Assembly: GCA_018110825.1 (NCBI GenBank)
Contig: JAGBCL010000095.1
Coordinates: 62,001-126,000 of the forward strand
Length of the DNA stretch: 64,000 nt
Source: Oscillospiraceae bacterium
GTDB taxonomy: Bacteria > Bacillota > Clostridia > Oscillospirales > Ruminococcaceae
Direction: 5' to 3'
Shown here: positions 63,092-64,000 of the stretch, in pieces
Layout: every line of letters begins with the position of its first letter
Numbering within the stretch: position 1 is the stretch's first letter
Notes under the pieces: model-generated
Told to the model about the DNA's origin: nothing
Database searches by the model: none
The model's input: the letters and a program-made list of their open reading frames with translations, nothing else
Made by a program: the position numbers and the translations under genes

Positions 63092-64000
63092 TCAATGCCT
63101 CCTCAAAAAATACAACTGTTCTTTCAGTCCTCTTGTGTTATTTGGTATTTTATTTTTATATCTTCTATAGTCATATTCAAATAACTTAAAACTATTATTT
63201 ACGGCATATTCTTTGCAAATATTTGATAGTTCTTCTGACGATAGAAGCGCTTCGTTATTATAACTGATTAAAATATATTTACTTTGGCAATCTCTTATCA
63301 TTGTCTCAAAAGCAGCAGCAACAGTATTTTTTTTGCAGAATACCGACTTTTGTTTATCATAATTACGCATACCTGTTACCCCATGTATTTCAGGATAATC
63401 ATATCGTGCAATAGTTTCAAGTATATGATAATTAGGAAGATATTCTCTTGAATTATAGGGTGGATCGGCGTACAGCAAATCAGATTTATTTGAAAGTAAG
63501 CAAGTATAGTCCTTATTGTAGCATTCATTTTTTTGTCCATTACTTATTATAGTAGGTGCAGATAGTTGAAGTTTTTTATATGTACGATTGTCCCAAAATT
63601 TTAAATAAGCAGCATAAACACCTGTAATATTTGAAACATAAGGTACTGCATTCAAAAGTGAAGCAATTAGATAAAAATATTCATCTTCGTTAATCAATGC
63701 TTTTTTATACCACTTTTCTATTGTTAATCTAATAATGTCTATTTTTAATGCGTTATCCGGTTGAAAATACATTCTGTTACAATCTCCAACTGGGCTATAA
63801 TTGTTATAAATGAAGCAGTCGGATATTTGAAAATCTGTATTATTAATATTCAAGTTATTCAAGTAAACAAAAGGATCCGATATACCAAGAGTTTTGAATG
63901 ATGGTATTTCATTCATCATTATGGAAGCTCTGGAAATAACATAACTGAAATATAAAAAATCATTGCTGATAGTACGATATCCATTTGATTTAAAATATGT
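63092..64000 (-). CDS. D12 adenine methyltransferase, M.FokI N-half, cut by window
   Basis: This protein corresponds to the N-terminal half of M.FokI: CNRMYFQPDNALKIDIIRLT, YVSNITGVYAAYLKFWD and the catalytic YADPPYNSREYLPNYHILET are visible. The first ATG in the window region (63919) is not the start: the frame is open to base 64000 and reads SNGYRTISNDFLYFSYVISR, which aligns with M.FokI before that point. The SAM-binding motif lies beyond the right edge. It should methylate the other strand of the FokI-like site. Confidence 0.92.
   Translation of the reverse strand, partial: TYFKSNGYRTISNDFLYFSYVISRASIMMNEIPSFKTLGISDPFVYLNNLNINNTDFQISDCFIYNNYSPVGDCNRMYFQPDNALKIDIIRLTIEKWYKKALINEDEYFYLIASLLNAVPYVSNITGVYAAYLKFWDNRTYKKLQLSAPTIISNGQKNECYNKDYTCLLSNKSDLLYADPPYNSREYLPNYHILETIARYDYPEIHGVTGMRNYDKQKSVFCKKNTVAAAFETMIRDCQSKYILISYNNEALLSSEELSNICKEYAVNNSFKLFEYDYRRYKNKIPNNTRGLKEQLYFLRRH

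Noticed and set aside
63092..63919. MMNEIPSF taken as the N-terminus of the last methyltransferase
   Set aside because: The frame is open to the window edge and the upstream residues align with M.FokI, so this ATG is internal.

Overview
The window looks like part of the chromosome of an anaerobic, spore-forming Firmicute of the Ruminococcus/Oscillospiraceae type. This is inferred from gene content, not from a search: a gerA-type germination operon, several c-di-GMP enzymes, plant-glycan enzymes (GH51, GH13), the anaerobic (ThiH) thiamine route and many small DUF families known from that group. No rRNA or tRNA gene was recognised.

Layout. (1) 1-36.3 kb is a compact housekeeping chromosome: a ROK sugar kinase (cut by the left edge), ilvD, the gerAA-gerAB-gerAC operon, DUF421/DUF4363, EAL and GGDEF proteins, a GH51 arabinofuranosidase, putP, a deoC-MutS-like-deoB operon, cyclophilin, amidohydrolase, a MATE pump, galT, a LacI-like/GGDEF sensor, a GH13/AraC divergent pair, and the thiCSFGHED operon behind a TPP riboswitch with an attenuator hairpin. 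(2) 36.4-58 kb is a tandem array of integrated elements at one attachment site. Core sites lie at 36407-36458, 46036-46070 and 57919-57970, and each is flanked by its own family of 11-bp direct repeats that look like integrase arm sites. Element A (36.4-46.07 kb) is decayed: an IS66 remnant, a broken SBP-GGDEF-EAL gene, a dam/dpnD/dpnI/methyltransferase cassette with stop codons in dpnD and dpnI, recombinase and VirD4 scraps, a ClpP paralogue and the 3' end of an integrase. Element B (46.04-57.97 kb) looks like a complete integrative mobilizable element (xis-like, RepA-like ATPase, MobV relaxase, integrase, candidate oriT). Its cargo is an ABC-three-component cassette, a single-chain type IIG restriction-modification enzyme and a DUF234 ATPase with a palindromic operator. 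(3) 58.1-64 kb, running off the right edge, probably starts a third element. It is a one-strand defence cluster: a FokI-like type IIS system with its methyltransferase split into two genes, followed by a Thoeris ThsB-like TIR protein, a second TIR protein with a helical N-terminus, and a small helical protein.

Strongest candidates for something undescribed: the TIR-TIR-small-protein cluster attached to the FokI-like genes; the coexistence of a Dam-type methylase with a (now broken) DpnI/DpnD pair; and five genes in the array that are each interrupted by exactly one in-frame stop codon with no frameshift.
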